Shown here piece by piece: positions 1 to 10,516 of a stretch of 64,000 bases of DNA (its first letter is position 1; each line of letters begins with the position of its first letter). Origin of the DNA: Serratia sp. UGAL515B_01. GTDB taxonomy: Bacteria; Pseudomonadota; Gammaproteobacteria; Enterobacterales; Enterobacteriaceae. The DNA lies in the NCBI RefSeq assembly GCF_033095805.1, contig NZ_CP109901.1, forward strand, positions 2,046,001 to 2,110,000, in the 5' to 3' direction. Both the position numbers and the translations under genes were made by a program. Under the pieces are notes generated by a model. The model made no database searches. It worked only from the letters and a program-made list of their open reading frames with translations, and was not told the DNA's origin.

Positions 1-1875
1 TTTCAGACGCGTCGCATCATCATCATGGTTCTCTTTCTCTCGTATCGCCAAATTGAGAGAAACGATATTACGTTTTTCCTTCAGTTCTTTATAGTGCGCA
101 ATATTTTGAACGATATATTGAAACTCCGGATCTATAGCAATGCGTTGCTCATGTGCCTTCAGCAACTCCGCTTCAAACGGCTTTAAATTACCCGTTTTGG
201 TATAGGCAGCCGCATTGACACTATCCCAAGGCATTGCGTTATCTTCAAAGCTTTCTCCCGTTTCCTCCGGATCGATACTGCTTGGCATCAGAATATCGGG
301 AGTGACCCCCTTACGTTGGGTACTGCCTCCATCAACACGGTAAAACTTCTGGATGGTGTACTGTACAGAGCCCAAAGCAGGCCATTCAGGGCGCAGCATT
401 TGATCGTAAATACGGTTTAGCGAGCGATATTGCTGCACGGTACCTTTGCCGAAGGTCGGCTCACCTACGATCAACGCACGGCCATAATCCTGCATTGCCG
501 CAGCGAAAATCTCAGACGCAGAAGCACTCAGACGGTCGACCAGAACCACTAGCGGACCTTTGTAATAAACAACGCCATCGGTATCAGCATCTTCACGGAT
601 CTTGCCGTTGTTATCACGCACCTGTACAACAGGACCACTTGGAATAAACAGACCAGAAAGTGATACTGCTTCGGTCAGCGCACCGCCACCATTAGCGCGC
701 AGGTCAATAATCAGGCCGTCTACATTTTGCTTGGCCATCTTTTGTAGCTGGACTTTAACATCATCGGTCAAGCCAACATAGAAACCAGGAATATCGAGCA
801 CCGCAACCTTCTGATTACCAATGGTCTTGATGGTCATTTTCACCGCACGATCTTCAAGGCGGATACGTTCACGCGTCAGCGTAACGATACGGGTTTTCGT
901 GCCCTTGCCCACAGGCAGGATCTCCAGACGAACCTTACTACCTTTGGGCCCTTTTATAAGCGATACGACATCGTCCAGACGCCAGCCAATCACATCAACC
1001 ATTGGTTTGCCCGCCTGGGCAACACCAACAATACGGTCACCGACAGAGATAGCCTTACTCTTGGTTGCGGGGCCACCCGGAACCAACGAGTTTATTACCG
1101 TATAGTCATCTTCCATTTGCAATACCGCACCGATCCCTTCAAGAGAGAGACTCATTTCAGTATTGAACTGTTCGGTATTTCGCGGTGACAGGTAATTGGT
1201 GTGTGGGTCTATCTCATGCGCAAAAGCGGTCATGATCAGAGAGAAAACGTCTTCACTGTTGGTTTGCGCAAGGCGCTTGATGGCTGATTGATAACGTTTA
1301 GTCAGCGTTTCACGAATTTCTTTATCCGTTTTGCCGGTCAGCTTGAGGTTCAGCTGATCATATTTGACCTTGGCATTCCAAAGCTGATCCAGCTCAGCCT
1401 TATCTTTAACCCACGGGGCTTTACTGCGGTCCAAGTCAATGGTGTCAGTACCGGTAAAATCCATCGGTTTTTCCAGTAATGACAATGCATATTGATAACG
1501 CTCAAAACGGCGCTTCTGTGCCAAGTTGAACAATGCATAAGGAGTATCAAGCTTACCGGATTTCAGTTCTTCACCTAACGTATGCCGTCTATCGGCAAAT
1601 TGGGCAACGTCTGAGGCCAATAATACGTTATGGCTATAGTCCAGCATATTCAGGTAACGATCAAAAATTTTGCCTGAAAAATCAGCATCCAGGTTAAACT
1701 GACGGTAATGAGAACGCGTGAAACGCGAAGTTACACGCTCACTTACGGTTGTATGCTGCGGTTCCTGTGAAAGCTGGGGCAATTGATCGATACGGATGTT
1801 GGCTGTATCTACACCATAACTGACTCCCGCCCACAGCAGTATTGCAACTGCCGTTAATCTAATAAATTTGTTCAT
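1..1875 (-). CDS. prc: Tail-specific protease Prc (Tsp), C-terminus cut by window edge
   Basis: Periplasmic serine protease (peptidase S41A) that degrades proteins with nonpolar C-termini and, in E. coli, processes FtsI and controls MepS with NlpI. The reading frame is open from the ATG at 1873-1875 to the window edge, giving 625 residues; E. coli Prc has 682, so roughly the last 57 are outside. The N-terminus looks like a signal peptide (MNKFIRLTAVAILLWAG). A PDZ domain follows around residues 240-320 (SLSLEGIGAVLQ). The S41 core holds SASASEIFAAA with the nucleophile Ser and FGKGTVQ with the catalytic Lys. It lies 19 bp downstream of proQ, the same order as in E. coli, so the two are probably cotranscribed. 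Identification is by recognised motifs and synteny. Confidence 0.97.
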   Translation of the reverse strand, partial: MNKFIRLTAVAILLWAGVSYGVDTANIRIDQLPQLSQEPQHTTVSERVTSRFTRSHYRQFNLDADFSGKIFDRYLNMLDYSHNVLLASDVAQFADRRHTLGEELKSGKLDTPYALFNLAQKRRFERYQYALSLLEKPMDFTGTDTIDLDRSKAPWVKDKAELDQLWNAKVKYDQLNLKLTGKTDKEIRETLTKRYQSAIKRLAQTNSEDVFSLIMTAFAHEIDPHTNYLSPRNTEQFNTEMSLSLEGIGAVLQMEDDYTVINSLVPGGPATKSKAISVGDRIVGVAQAGKPMVDVIGWRLDDVVSLIKGPKGSKVRLEILPVGKGTKTRIVTLTRERIRLEDRAVKMTIKTIGNQKVAVLDIPGFYVGLTDDVKVQLQKMAKQNVDGLIIDLRANGGGALTEAVSLSGLFIPSGPVVQVRDNNGKIREDADTDGVVYYKGPLVVLVDRLSASASEIFAAAMQDYGRALIVGEPTFGKGTVQQYRSLNRIYDQMLRPEWPALGSVQYTIQKFYRVDGGSTQRKGVTPDILMPSSIDPEETGESFEDNAMPWDSVNAAAYTKTGNLKPFEAELLKAHEQRIAIDPEFQYIVQNIAHYKELKEKRNIVSLNLAIREKENHDDDATRLK

Positions 1876-1894
1876 GCCTTGGTTGGCCTCCGTA

Positions 1895-2608
1895 TCAGAA
1901 CTGCAAGTGTTCTGCGCGCACAATCATCGCCAGACCGGAAGAAAGCTGTACACGTACGCCATCTTTAGCGATTTCGAGTACGGTTGCATCCATTGCACTC
2001 TTACCTGCTCTGACTTTAATTCCTTGGCCAATTTGCAGTTTAGAGATATCAGTGACTGGCACATGACGCGGCTGGCTCTCCTCTTTTTTTACAGCACGAG
2101 GTTCACGAGCTTGTGGTGGGCGAGTTTGTGGACGTGGTTTGCGGTTTTCTGAAGATGGCGCACCTTCACGACGAACGGCTGGTTTTTTACCGGCAGGACG
2201 CGGACGACGAGGCTCAGCAACGGCAGATACACCCGCAGCCTCACGTTTTTTAGCGTTTTGCTCGGCACGCTGAGCCTGCACACGCGCTTTCGCTTCTTCA
2301 AGCTGCTGGCGAGCATGATCGACATGCTGCTGTTCCAGCTCACCGCAAGGGTTTCCATCAAGGTCAACACGCTGTGCACCGACCTTAACACCGTAAAGGT
2401 AGCGCCAGCTTGAAGTGTATAAACGCAAAGCAGAACGTAACTGCGTTTTACTGAGGTTCTCTTCCTCTTGCAAACGTTCTACTAGATCCTGAAAAATACC
2501 AATTTTCAGGGGACGCGCTTCGCCTTCGGCGCTAAAGCAGAGAGGGAAACGCTCTGCTAGAAAAGCAATGATTTCTTTAACTGAGTTCAACTTGTGTTGA
2601 TTTTCCAT
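1895..2608 (-). CDS. proQ: RNA chaperone ProQ
   Basis: FinO-domain RNA chaperone that binds structured sRNAs and mRNA 3' ends; in E. coli it also affects ProP osmoregulation. The 237-residue product is close to the E. coli length of 232. Residues 1 to about 120 form the FinO/ProQ domain ([15 protein letters not shown] near the start, GAQRVDLDG near its end). A charged Pro/Arg/Lys-rich linker occupies about residues 125-180, and the C-terminal Tudor-like domain contains [20 protein letters not shown]. The gene is immediately upstream of prc on the same strand, the conserved enterobacterial pair. Confidence 0.97.
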   Translation of the reverse strand: MENQHKLNSVKEIIAFLAERFPLCFSAEGEARPLKIGIFQDLVERLQEEENLSKTQLRSALRLYTSSWRYLYGVKVGAQRVDLDGNPCGELEQQHVDHARQQLEEAKARVQAQRAEQNAKKREAAGVSAVAEPRRPRPAGKKPAVRREGAPSSENRKPRPQTRPPQAREPRAVKKEESQPRHVPVTDISKLQIGQGIKVRAGKSAMDATVLEIAKDGVRVQLSSGLAMIVRAEHLQF

Positions 2609-2692
2609 GAAATTTCCTGATTACAACGGGTTGCCAACAAGCCGCAGGCATGAACAGGCGTCATTATAATGACGCTATCGCTAAATACCACG

Positions 2693-3190
2693 TTAACCGT
2701 ATGCTACAGTACCGTATTTCGCACAACCGCACAGTGCCAACTGCCCGCAAAGCCCCGCTACCACTGATTTCAGGCCAATTTCGTCCTGTTCATCAAAACG
2801 TTGATAAACGGTGCTGTCAATATCCAAAACACCGATAACTTGGCCATTAACCTCTAACGGCAACACAATTTCTGCATTGCTGGCAGCATCGCAAGCGATA
2901 TGGCCGGGAAAAGCGTGCACATCAGCAACACGTTGCACCCGTTTTTCCGCTACAGCGGTACCACACACACCTTTGCCTACAGGAATACGCACACAGGCAA
3001 CCTTACCCTGAAACGGACCAAGTATCAGTTGATTATCATCTATCAGGTAGAACCCCACCCAATTAACGTTACTCAAACGTTCATTGAGAAGCGCGCTAGC
3101 GTTAGCCAAAGCAGCGATAAAATGGGTTTCCCCCTCAAGCAGCGCCTGCAAATCACGTTTTAATTCCGCGTAGAATTGTTTTCTAGTCAT
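2693..3190 (-). CDS. msrC: Free methionine-(R)-sulfoxide reductase (GAF domain)
   Basis: Reduces free L-methionine-(R)-sulfoxide in the cytoplasm as part of oxidative repair. The whole 165-residue protein is one GAF domain. The three family cysteines are at residues 66, 76 and 100; all are 18 positions before the E. coli YebR cysteines 84, 94 and 118, which agrees with the longer N-terminus annotated there. NWVGFYL and VLDIDS are typical family segments. Additional cysteines (138, 144, 146) near the C-terminus have no role known to me. It is divergent from letA with 227 bp between the start codons. Confidence 0.95.
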   Translation of the reverse strand: MTRKQFYAELKRDLQALLEGETHFIAALANASALLNERLSNVNWVGFYLIDDNQLILGPFQGKVACVRIPVGKGVCGTAVAEKRVQRVADVHAFPGHIACDAASNAEIVLPLEVNGQVIGVLDIDSTVYQRFDEQDEIGLKSVVAGLCGQLALCGCAKYGTVAYG

Positions 3191-3417
3191 CTATTAACCG
3201 TTCTTACTATTGGATAGCCCAAACTTGACCCGTATAAAATAAGCATTAAATGCCTATACCCACAAGGTGAATCATCTGTTGCTTCACAAAACAGTACCTC
3301 ACGCGGTATGTTTGCCCTCTTAAAAGCATTTTTAACCGGCGGTGTCAGCCGCATAAAGACTAAGAAAATCTTTACCTTTAATGATACCAAGTAAACCCAA
3401 GGTGCAAATAGCATTCC

Positions 3418-4668
3418 ATGATGAAGATAAACGCCATTACAGGCCCGTTATCCAAAGCACGCTATCAACGCTGTTGCGAATGTGACTTGTTGTTTACTCT
3501 GCCTCCCCTTAGCAGAAAGCAAGCCGCCTACTGCCCACGCTGCAATGCCAAAGTGGTACTTGGCCGTGACTGGTCAATGACACGCCTGACAGCAATGGCT
3601 GTCGCCATGTTATTGCTTATGCCATTTGCTTTCGCCGGCCCCTTAATCAATATCAGGCTACTTGGCACCAATATTAGCGCAAGTCTGCTAGAAGGGATCT
3701 GGCAAATGAGCCATCAAGGGGAGCCAATAACCGCCAGTATGGTGGCATTTTGCACTATGGGGGCACCACTAACGCTGGCGTTATCGTTGTTATATCTGCG
3801 ATTAGGTCATGCATTAGGTATGAACCTTCGGCCAGTGTTGCTGATGCTAGAACGCCTCAAAGAGTGGGTAATGCTGGATATCTATTTGATCGGCATGGCT
3901 GTTGCGACAATCAAAATTAATGAATACGCATATATTCAAGCAGGCAACGCGATGATTGCCTATCTGGCGCTTACTCTGCTTAGCATTCTGACATTGATCC
4001 ATTTGAATTTAGAGCAACTGTGGGAACGCTACTATTCCCAGGAGCAATCCAGTGGTTGTTCAGAAGCGTTGACCGCCTGCCTTGCATGCCATTTTACCGG
4101 TTTCCCGGACCAACGCGGGCGTTGCCCCCGCTGCCATGTTCCGATACATCACCGCCAACCTCATAGTCTGCAAAAAACCTGGGCTGCACTGATAGCCGCA
4201 ATGGTACTACTGTTCCCCGCCAATCTGCTGCCCATCTCGATTATTTATGCCAATGGTGCCCGCCTGCAGGATACTATTTTCTCTGGCGTGGTGTCTTTGG
4301 CTACCTCAGGTAATATACCGATAGCAGCCATCGTGTTTATCGCCAGCGTTTTGGTGCCATTCACCAAGGTGATCGTACTATTGATGATTCTGCTCAGCAT
4401 TCATTTCAAAACGTCACACAGTCTAAAAACACGCATTCGATTGTTGCGTCTGGTAGCCTGGGTTGGTCGTTGGTCAATGCTTGATCTGTTTGTTATTTCG
4501 TTAATGATGTCGCTCGTCAACCGTGACCAGCTGTTATCTTTCACTATGGGAGCTGCCGCTTTTTACTTTGGCTCTGCGGTTATTTTGACTATCCTTGCCG
4601 TTAAATGGCTAGACAGCCGATTGATTTGGGATGCACATGCAACAGGAAACGCCAAGTACGCCGACTGA
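3418..4668 (+). CDS. letA: Inner-membrane protein LetA (YebS, PqiA family)
   Basis: Integral membrane partner of the MCE protein LetB in phospholipid transport between inner and outer membranes. The 416-residue protein has two homologous PqiA-type halves. Each begins with a zinc-ribbon-like cysteine set (CCECDLLF...CPRC near residue 19 and CLACHFTGF...CPRC near residue 220). About four hydrophobic helices follow each half, with the conserved motifs [20 protein letters not shown] and [13 protein letters not shown]. Two ATG codons are adjacent at 3418 and 3421; the first is taken. The end of the gene overlaps letB by 32 nt, which implies translational coupling. Confidence 0.95.
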   Translation: MMKINAITGPLSKARYQRCCECDLLFTLPPLSRKQAAYCPRCNAKVVLGRDWSMTRLTAMAVAMLLLMPFAFAGPLINIRLLGTNISASLLEGIWQMSHQGEPITASMVAFCTMGAPLTLALSLLYLRLGHALGMNLRPVLLMLERLKEWVMLDIYLIGMAVATIKINEYAYIQAGNAMIAYLALTLLSILTLIHLNLEQLWERYYSQEQSSGCSEALTACLACHFTGFPDQRGRCPRCHVPIHHRQPHSLQKTWAALIAAMVLLFPANLLPISIIYANGARLQDTIFSGVVSLATSGNIPIAAIVFIASVLVPFTKVIVLLMILLSIHFKTSHSLKTRIRLLRLVAWVGRWSMLDLFVISLMMSLVNRDQLLSFTMGAAAFYFGSAVILTILAVKWLDSRLIWDAHATGNAKYAD

Positions 4669-7270
4669 GGCTCGAATCACAAGCAAACGCCGTATTTCTC
4701 CATTCTGGTTATTGCCGTTTATCGCCTTGTTGATAGCGGGCTGGCTGGTCTACAACAATTTCGAGGAGCGCGGCACGACTATTACTATCGACTTCAAATC
4801 AGCGGCCGGTATCGTTGCTGGCAGAACGCCAGTCCGCTATCAGGGGGTCGATGTCGGTACTGTGCAAAGCATTTCGTTGAGTAAAGATCTACGCAACATC
4901 GTCGTTGAAGCTAGCATCAAAAACGATCTTGAAGATGCATTGCGTGAAGGAACGCAATTTTGGCTCGTCACACCAAAAGCCTCACTGGCCGGTGTTTCCG
5001 GCCTCGACGCGCTGGTAGGTGGCAATTATATTGGCATGATGCCTGGCCCGGGTAAACCTCAAGACCATTTCACGGCATTGGATACCCAGCCAAGATATCG
5101 CCTGGATACTGGCGAGCTGATGCTCCACCTGCATGCCAACGATCTTGGTTCACTGAATTCCGGTTCGTTAGTTTATTACCGCAAAATTCCGATTGGTAAA
5201 GTGTATGACTACACGATTTCTGAAGGAAACGATGGCGTAACTATTGATGTTTTGATCGAACACCGTTTCGCCAATCTAGTGAAAGAAAGTAGCCGTTTCT
5301 GGAACGTCTCAGGTTTTAAAGGCGACTTCAGCCTCTCAGGGGCGTCAATACAGATGGAAAGTCTGGCAGCACTGGTTAATGGCGCAATAGCCCTAGACTC
5401 CCCGGCCGATGGCAAACAGGCCAAAGCCAACCAAAACTTTACTCTTTACCCCGATCTGGCCCGTAGCCAACGAGGAGTCAACGTTACCTTGGAGCTTCCC
5501 AGCGGTAACAACCTCAGTGAGGGCCGAACCCCACTCATTTATCAGGGATTACAAGTGGGTACTCTCACGCGTCTGACTTTACAACCGGACAGTAAAGTCA
5601 CGGGCGAACTGACCATTGACCCTTCTATTGTCGACTTAATGCGTAGCGGTACTCGCATTGAGATGCACAGCCCCAAAATCAGCCTCAGTGACGCAAAACT
5701 CAGCCGGTTGTTGACCGGTAATACGCTAGAGCTGGTGCCTGGCGAAGGTAAACCGCAACACCATTTTATCGTTCTCGACAGCAACAGAACGTTGCTGCAG
5801 CAGCCGGGGGTTCTGACAATCACTTTACATGCCCCACAAAGTTATGGCATTGACGCTGGCCAACCGCTGATTGTACACGGCATCAACGTCGGACAGGTTT
5901 TGACACGAAAGTTAACAGATGATGGCGTGATGTTTACGGTAGCGATTGAGTCGCAGTATCGGCATTTAGTGCATCAAGACAGTAAATTCGTGGTCAACAG
6001 CCGTTTGGACGTCAAATTTGGGCTGGATGGCGTACGAGTATTGGGTGCCAGCGCACAAGAATGGCTTGACGGCGGCGTGCGCATTATCCCCGGTAACTCA
6101 GGAGGCGTCCCAGCTCCGTATTATCCTCTTTACAGTAACCTGGAAAATGCCGAAAACGGTATTGTTGACAGTACACCGAAACCGACGCTAACGCTTAAGG
6201 CAAGTAGCTTGCCCGACGTGCAGACAGGCTCGGTTATATTATACCGTAAGTTCCAGGTCGGTGAGATTATCAGCGTGCGGCCTAAAGCCAACGAATTCGA
6301 AGTTGATGTCTATATCAATCCGCAATACCGAAATTTGCTGACCAATGAAAGCATTTTCTGGGCTGAGGGTGGAGCCAAAATCCAATTGAACGGCAGTGGT
6401 ATTGCCGTTCAGGCTTCACCTCTCAACCGCGCATTGAAAGGTGCGATCAGTTTTGACAATTTACAGGGCGTCAAGCTGGAAAAAGGGACGAAACGCGTAC
6501 TTTATGCTTCTGAAACTGCTGCGCGTGCCGTGGGCAGTCAGATTACCTTGCGCACATTTGATGCCAGTAAACTGTCTCAAGGTATGCCACTGCGGTATCT
6601 TGGCATTGATATCGGCCAGGTCGAGTCACTCAAGTTAGCTCATGAACAAAGCGAAGTCTTGGCCACAGCCGTGCTTTATCCTGAGTTTGTTCGAACCTTC
6701 GCGCGTTTTGGCAGCCGTTTCTCTATTGTCTCACCCGAAATATCGGCCACTGGAGTCAACAACCTTGAGACTCTACTGCAACCCTATATCAATGCGGAAC
6801 CCGGTCATGGCCGCCCTTCGCGCACATTTGAATTGCAAGAAGCAAGCATCTCTGATTCACGTTATCAGGATGGTTTGGGCGTCATACTGGATGCGACAGA
6901 TACAGGTTCACTGCAAATCGGTACGCCAGTATTTTTCCGTGGTTTAGAAGTCGGAACCGTTACAGGTTTCTCACTAGGGGAAATGTCGGATCGCGTTCAC
7001 GTTAAACTACGTATCAGCAAGAAGTTCCAGCATCTGGTTCGCAACAACACTATATTCTGGCAGGCGTCAGGCTACAACCTGCAGTTCGGTCTGACAGGGG
7101 GGGTGCTCAAAAGCGGCACCTTCCAACAGTTTATTCGCGGTGGTATTGCCTTTGCCACTCCTCCTAGCATTCCATTGGCGCCCAAAGCAACACCAAATAA
7201 ACACTTTCGGCTAAACGCAGAAGAGCCAAAAGACTGGCGTGAATGGGGAACCGCGATCCCTAAAAACTAG
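4637..7270 (+). CDS. letB: LetB (YebT), seven-MCE-domain lipid transport tube
   Basis: Forms a long periplasm-spanning hexameric tube for lipids, anchored in the inner membrane. Starting at ATG 4637 gives 877 residues, exactly the E. coli length, and puts GGGA at good spacing; the ATG at 4631 would sit almost on that site. One transmembrane helix ([19 protein letters not shown]) is followed by seven MCE repeats. Each repeat carries a core such as [84 protein letters not shown] or [14 protein letters not shown]. It overlaps letA by 32 nt. A perfect 12-bp hairpin at 7295-7330 follows the stop codon. Confidence 0.96.
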   Translation: MQQETPSTPTEARITSKRRISPFWLLPFIALLIAGWLVYNNFEERGTTITIDFKSAAGIVAGRTPVRYQGVDVGTVQSISLSKDLRNIVVEASIKNDLEDALREGTQFWLVTPKASLAGVSGLDALVGGNYIGMMPGPGKPQDHFTALDTQPRYRLDTGELMLHLHANDLGSLNSGSLVYYRKIPIGKVYDYTISEGNDGVTIDVLIEHRFANLVKESSRFWNVSGFKGDFSLSGASIQMESLAALVNGAIALDSPADGKQAKANQNFTLYPDLARSQRGVNVTLELPSGNNLSEGRTPLIYQGLQVGTLTRLTLQPDSKVTGELTIDPSIVDLMRSGTRIEMHSPKISLSDAKLSRLLTGNTLELVPGEGKPQHHFIVLDSNRTLLQQPGVLTITLHAPQSYGIDAGQPLIVHGINVGQVLTRKLTDDGVMFTVAIESQYRHLVHQDSKFVVNSRLDVKFGLDGVRVLGASAQEWLDGGVRIIPGNSGGVPAPYYPLYSNLENAENGIVDSTPKPTLTLKASSLPDVQTGSVILYRKFQVGEIISVRPKANEFEVDVYINPQYRNLLTNESIFWAEGGAKIQLNGSGIAVQASPLNRALKGAISFDNLQGVKLEKGTKRVLYASETAARAVGSQITLRTFDASKLSQGMPLRYLGIDIGQVESLKLAHEQSEVLATAVLYPEFVRTFARFGSRFSIVSPEISATGVNNLETLLQPYINAEPGHGRPSRTFELQEASISDSRYQDGLGVILDATDTGSLQIGTPVFFRGLEVGTVTGFSLGEMSDRVHVKLRISKKFQHLVRNNTIFWQASGYNLQFGLTGGVLKSGTFQQFIRGGIAFATPPSIPLAPKATPNKHFRLNAEEPKDWREWGTAIPKN

Positions 7271-7294
7271 GCTGTGCTGTTTTAATGACTTACC

Positions 7295-7330
7295 ATCCGT
7301 AGGGTTCGAAATATAGCAAACCCTACGGAT
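7295..7330. terminator. Hairpin after letB (terminator-like)
   Basis: Perfect 12-bp inverted repeat (ATCCGTAGGGTT paired with AACCCTACGGAT) around a 12-nt loop, 25 bp after the letB stop and 62 bp before rsmF. No clear T-run follows on the plus strand, so it may be an attenuating or stability hairpin rather than a strong terminator. Confidence 0.55.
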
Positions 7331-7391
7331 GTTCTCAGGGCAACAGTTTATGTTAGACTAGCCCCTTGTCTTTTTTTCTGAGAGCCCTAAA

Positions 7392-8843
7392 GTGGCTAAA
7401 TCTGATCCTGCATTCCTGCCCCCCGCTTTTCTCGACGCTACCCGCGCCATCATGCCAGACCATTTATCGATGGATGACTTTATTACCATTTGCCAACGGC
7501 CTTTACGCCGTAGCCTGCGTGTTAATACGCTAAAAATCAGCGTCACTGACTTTCTGTCGTTGGTAAAAGACTACAACTGGCAACTAGAACCTATCCCCTG
7601 GTGCTCTGAAGGTTTCTGGATAGAACGCGAAGATGAAGAGTTACGTCTGGGGAATGCTGCTGAGCATTTAAGTGGCTTGTTTTACATTCAAGAAGCTAGC
7701 TCTATGTTACCAGTGACTGCATTGTTTGCCGACCGTCCAGGGCTGCGCAAAGTACTTGATGTCGCCGCGGCACCAGGTTCCAAAACTACCCAGATCGCTG
7801 CATTGATGGATAATCAAGGGGGCATTGTTGCTAACGAATATTCCGCTAGCAGAGTCAAGGTTCTGCATGCCAACATTAGCCGTTGTGGTGTCAAGAATGT
7901 CGCGTTAACACATTTTGATGGCCGGGTATTTGGTGCCGCATTACCCGAAAGCTTCGATGCCATTCTGTTGGATGCTCCTTGTTCTGGTGAAGGCGTCGTG
8001 CGTAAGGATCCGGAAGCCATGGGTAACTGGTCCCCCGAAAGCGTCACACGTATTGCGCAGACCCAGCGGGAACTCATCGACAGTGCGTTTCATGCTTTGG
8101 CCCCCGGCGGCGTGATGGTCTACTCCACCTGCACACTGAATGCCCAAGAGAATCAGGACGTGGTGGGCTATTTATTGGCCACGTATGGCGATGCCGTCAG
8201 CATTGAGCCGCTGAGAGAACTCTTCCCTGATGCACACAAGGCATCAACTACCGAAGGCTTCCTGCACGTATTCCCACAGATTTACGACAGTGAAGGTTTT
8301 TTTGTCGCCCGCCTGCGTAAAAACCATAGCGTCATACCGTTGGCCAAGCCTGGCTACACCCTAGGAAAGTTTCCTTTTGCACCGCTTTCCGCCAAAGATT
8401 CAGCGCAGGTAACGCAGGCAGCGAAAGCGTCTGGATTAGTGTGGAATGAAACAGGTAAATTGTGGGCACGCGATAAGGAAATCTGGCTGTTTCCTGCCGA
8501 ACTGGAGCCACTTATCGGTAAAGTACGTTTCTCGCGTATTGGCATTAAATTAGCTGAATGTTTCCCAAAAGGATTTCGCTGGCAACATGAAGCGGTGATC
8601 GCCTTAGGCGCAAGTGACCAAAAATATACTTTTGAACTCGACGCCACGCTGGCGCATGAGTGGTTTCATGGCCGCGATTTGTACCCATCTGAACTACCAC
8701 AAAGGGACGAGTTTATCGTCACCTATCAACAACAGCCTTTAGGACTGGCCAAGCGTATTGGCAGCCGGATAAAAAACAGTCTGCCACGAGAGTTGGTTCG
8801 TAACGGCACCCTGGATTTTCATCAATCAACCCACAGCGATTAG
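7392..8843 (+). CDS. rsmF: 16S rRNA (cytosine-1407-C5)-methyltransferase RsmF
   Basis: SAM-dependent m5C methyltransferase acting on C1407 of 16S rRNA in the 30S subunit. It starts with GTG; the resulting 483 residues match the family length (479 in E. coli). The SAM-binding loop is [12 protein letters not shown] (about residue 123). The two cysteines of the NOL1/NOP2/Sun mechanism are C197 in DAPCSGEG and C247 in YSTCTLN. A C-terminal PUA-like extension follows from about residue 390. The stop codon overlaps that of the convergent C39-like gene by 3-4 nt, leaving no room for a separate terminator. Confidence 0.96.
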   Translation: MAKSDPAFLPPAFLDATRAIMPDHLSMDDFITICQRPLRRSLRVNTLKISVTDFLSLVKDYNWQLEPIPWCSEGFWIEREDEELRLGNAAEHLSGLFYIQEASSMLPVTALFADRPGLRKVLDVAAAPGSKTTQIAALMDNQGGIVANEYSASRVKVLHANISRCGVKNVALTHFDGRVFGAALPESFDAILLDAPCSGEGVVRKDPEAMGNWSPESVTRIAQTQRELIDSAFHALAPGGVMVYSTCTLNAQENQDVVGYLLATYGDAVSIEPLRELFPDAHKASTTEGFLHVFPQIYDSEGFFVARLRKNHSVIPLAKPGYTLGKFPFAPLSAKDSAQVTQAAKASGLVWNETGKLWARDKEIWLFPAELEPLIGKVRFSRIGIKLAECFPKGFRWQHEAVIALGASDQKYTFELDATLAHEWFHGRDLYPSELPQRDEFIVTYQQQPLGLAKRIGSRIKNSLPRELVRNGTLDFHQSTHSD

Positions 8844-9445
8844 CTGATAGAGATACCACGCCCGGCAAAAAAGCGCCCGAAGTCATTCAATTTCATCGTA
8901 ACATGCTGCCGAGTTTCGGCACTGTCACCCGATGGATTATGAAAAGTTACCGTATCTTTACCCGCCGCAATCAGCAAAACCAGATGCCCGCCGCGCGTTG
9001 GCGGCGTCGTCTGAGGTTGCCGGATAGAGGGGTGTACTGAGGCAATAAAATAACGATACAGGGCCAACAACTGCGGAAGTTCATCAGCACTTAGGCCAAT
9101 ATGAACCCGTGCCTTCAGTGAGAATTGCTCGCCAACAAATGTAACAAATGGCGCATAAATCAACCCTTTGATTCGTGTTCCCTCTCGCACATAAGCGCCA
9201 TAAGGTATACTGCGGCGCGCTAGTTCAAGGAGAGACGGCGCGTTACCATCACGATGCGTGAGAACCATTTTGAGGCAGGCCATACCACAAACATGATTCG
9301 CCCATTCACAATACTCGGTCAGATCGGCGGCACCACTATCCGCCCAATTAGCATCATCGGCCAAAACTGTACGCCCTGTAATCAGGTCAGCAGCCAACTC
9401 GGGGGTGGCCCACTGGCAAAAATAGGGAACTGTCGACTGTGCCAT
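8840..9445 (-). CDS. C39-like (papain-fold) peptidase family protein
   Basis: A 201-residue soluble protein with the layout of peptidase C39-like family members. There is a cysteine in [12 protein letters not shown] (C53), a histidine in [10 protein letters not shown] (H153) and a following FHNPSGD with N170, a plausible Cys-His-Asn triad. No signal peptide or export motif is visible, so it is probably cytosolic, and there is no ABC exporter here that would make it a bacteriocin-leader protease. The 7-bp gap to the upstream ASCH gene indicates an operon. Substrate is unknown. Family assignment is from motifs; function is not inferred further. Confidence 0.75.
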   Translation of the reverse strand: MAQSTVPYFCQWATPELAADLITGRTVLADDANWADSGAADLTEYCEWANHVCGMACLKMVLTHRDGNAPSLLELARRSIPYGAYVREGTRIKGLIYAPFVTFVGEQFSLKARVHIGLSADELPQLLALYRYFIASVHPSIRQPQTTPPTRGGHLVLLIAAGKDTVTFHNPSGDSAETRQHVTMKLNDFGRFFAGRGISIS

Positions 9446-9452
9446 TATTGAC

Positions 9453-9839
9453 TCAAAACTTTTCGATAACTTTAAAGTACATCAATACCAATGTCATATC
9501 CGGTGAAAACAGGCCGTACTCTTCAAAAAAACGCTTATGCTCCTTGCGCCAATAGGCAAGTGTGCGGTCCCCTTCTCCTTCAGCTAATGCATGCGATTCA
9601 TCTACCTGTTCATAAGTGCTGATATCAACCTTTGTGAGTTCTATGGCACATACCGGTTCATTTTGACCATCCACTACCACAAAGATGTCACCAGGCTGAG
9701 GAATTCCATCACCGTCAAGGTTGGAGCAAGTAGCAGTCTTTACCCCGTCAACAACCCGTTTTGCCAGTTCATCCGCCTGCTGTTCAGTATCCCCAAACGC
9801 CCAACGTTCTACATTTTCATATTTTTCAGCAAATGCCAT
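9453..9839 (-). CDS. ASCH domain protein
   Basis: A 128-residue single-domain ASCH (PUA-like fold) protein. Features seen are ERWAFGDTEQQADELAKRVVDG at the start (read in two parts), KTATCS, a QPGDIFVVVDG strand turn, a conserved ALAEGEGDRTLAYWR segment and a terminal LVLMYFKVIEKF. The family is thought to bind RNA or nucleotides, and a few members hydrolyse N4-acylcytidine; nothing here shows which applies. It is the first gene of a two-gene unit with the C39-like peptidase. Confidence 0.75.
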   Translation of the reverse strand: MAFAEKYENVERWAFGDTEQQADELAKRVVDGVKTATCSNLDGDGIPQPGDIFVVVDGQNEPVCAIELTKVDISTYEQVDESHALAEGEGDRTLAYWRKEHKRFFEEYGLFSPDMTLVLMYFKVIEKF

Positions 9840-10408
9840 GACTTTACCTTAATTAAATTGACCTTAAATCTACGGTGATAGGGATATGTCCCTTAACTGC
9901 CAAAAACCTGTCATCGAAGCGAAGGGCATACTGGCGTAGTGTTAAGCCAACACTGTGAACGGTTTTTGGGCTCCCCTTCGGGCTAGAGCCATTTGAACGC
10001 ATTGCTAAGTTGTTCGCCGCTCATTTGGGCCACACCAAACTTCGCAACTCACGCCTTGCCTTACAATAAAAAAACAAGAAAATAGCGCTCATGTGCTGTT
10101 AAAGAACGTAGCCTAGTATAACGCATCCTCCTTTGTCCGCATCTACGGCGTTATCGCTTACAGCCTCGATCACAGGCTTTTTGTGGTATTCATGGTAAAT
10201 TTCTGTGTGTAATGCTTTGCTGTATGCATACTCTCAGTCAAAATGTGCTCAAGGTTGCCAATTAAAACGGCCATTGTGAATAACGTATGGAGAAGTTCTG
10301 ATAACGCATTCAGTGAGTTATCGAAAATTGTTGTTTTTACTGCCAGCGTGTTCGTCAGTTTAGGCACTTGATAGCTCTGCACCTAAAAACGGAATGGGGG
10401 AAACTAAA
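9840..10408. other. Gene-free stretch with a dispersed repeat
   Basis: No ORF here has a convincing start, ribosome site or family resemblance; the 70-codon minus frame at 10170-10382 looks like chance. The stretch contains the dispersed repeat copy at 9981-10108 and a short inverted repeat near 9939-9953 (GTGTT/AACAC). Confidence 0.6.
9981..10108 (+). repeat. Dispersed repeat copy A
   Basis: Aligns by eye with 59396-59489 on the same strand. Shared blocks in order are GGCTAG, CCATTT, TTGCT, GTTGTT, CCACACCAAAC versus CCACCAAAC, CACG, CTTG, AGCGCTC and TAAAGA. Copy A carries about 10 extra bases before the CCAAAC block and more in the A-rich middle. It does not match the ERIC pattern and I cannot name it. 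Confidence 0.5.
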
Positions 10409-10516
10409 TTGCCAAGCAAACGTATGCGAACCAAGCATTGGAAAATGTTCGTGATCTTGTTACTGATCTGCGGAGCCCTGCTATTACTGCGATGGGCAGC
10501 TATCATCTTCGGTTAG
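10409..10516 (+). CDS. yniD: YniD-like single-TM microprotein (35 aa, TTG start)
   Basis: A 35-codon ORF beginning with TTG, preceded by a strong GGGGGA about 7 nt upstream. The peptide starts MPSKRMRTKHWKMF, continues as a hydrophobic helix (VILLLICGALLLLRWAAIIF) and ends in Gly. This matches the E. coli small inner-membrane protein YniD as I remember it: same 35-residue length, KHWKM, CGA and LLLRWAA in the same positions. The TTG is preferred to the in-frame ATG at 10424 because it gives the family length and the right ribosome-site spacing. Function is unknown for the family. Not part of an obvious operon. Confidence 0.8.
   Translation: MPSKRMRTKHWKMFVILLLICGALLLLRWAAIIFG

Noticed and set aside
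3187..3414. A 75-codon minus-strand frame between msrC and letA
   Set aside because: It occupies the divergent promoter region and shows no motif or ribosome site.
8840..9445. Bacteriocin-processing peptidase (C39 proper)
   Set aside because: There is no ABC exporter, TM domain or leader-peptide gene nearby; only the C39-like fold motifs are present.
10170..10382. A 70-codon minus-strand frame in the gap before yniD
   Set aside because: No ribosome site, no hydrophobic or domain pattern, and no family resemblance; kept as noncoding.
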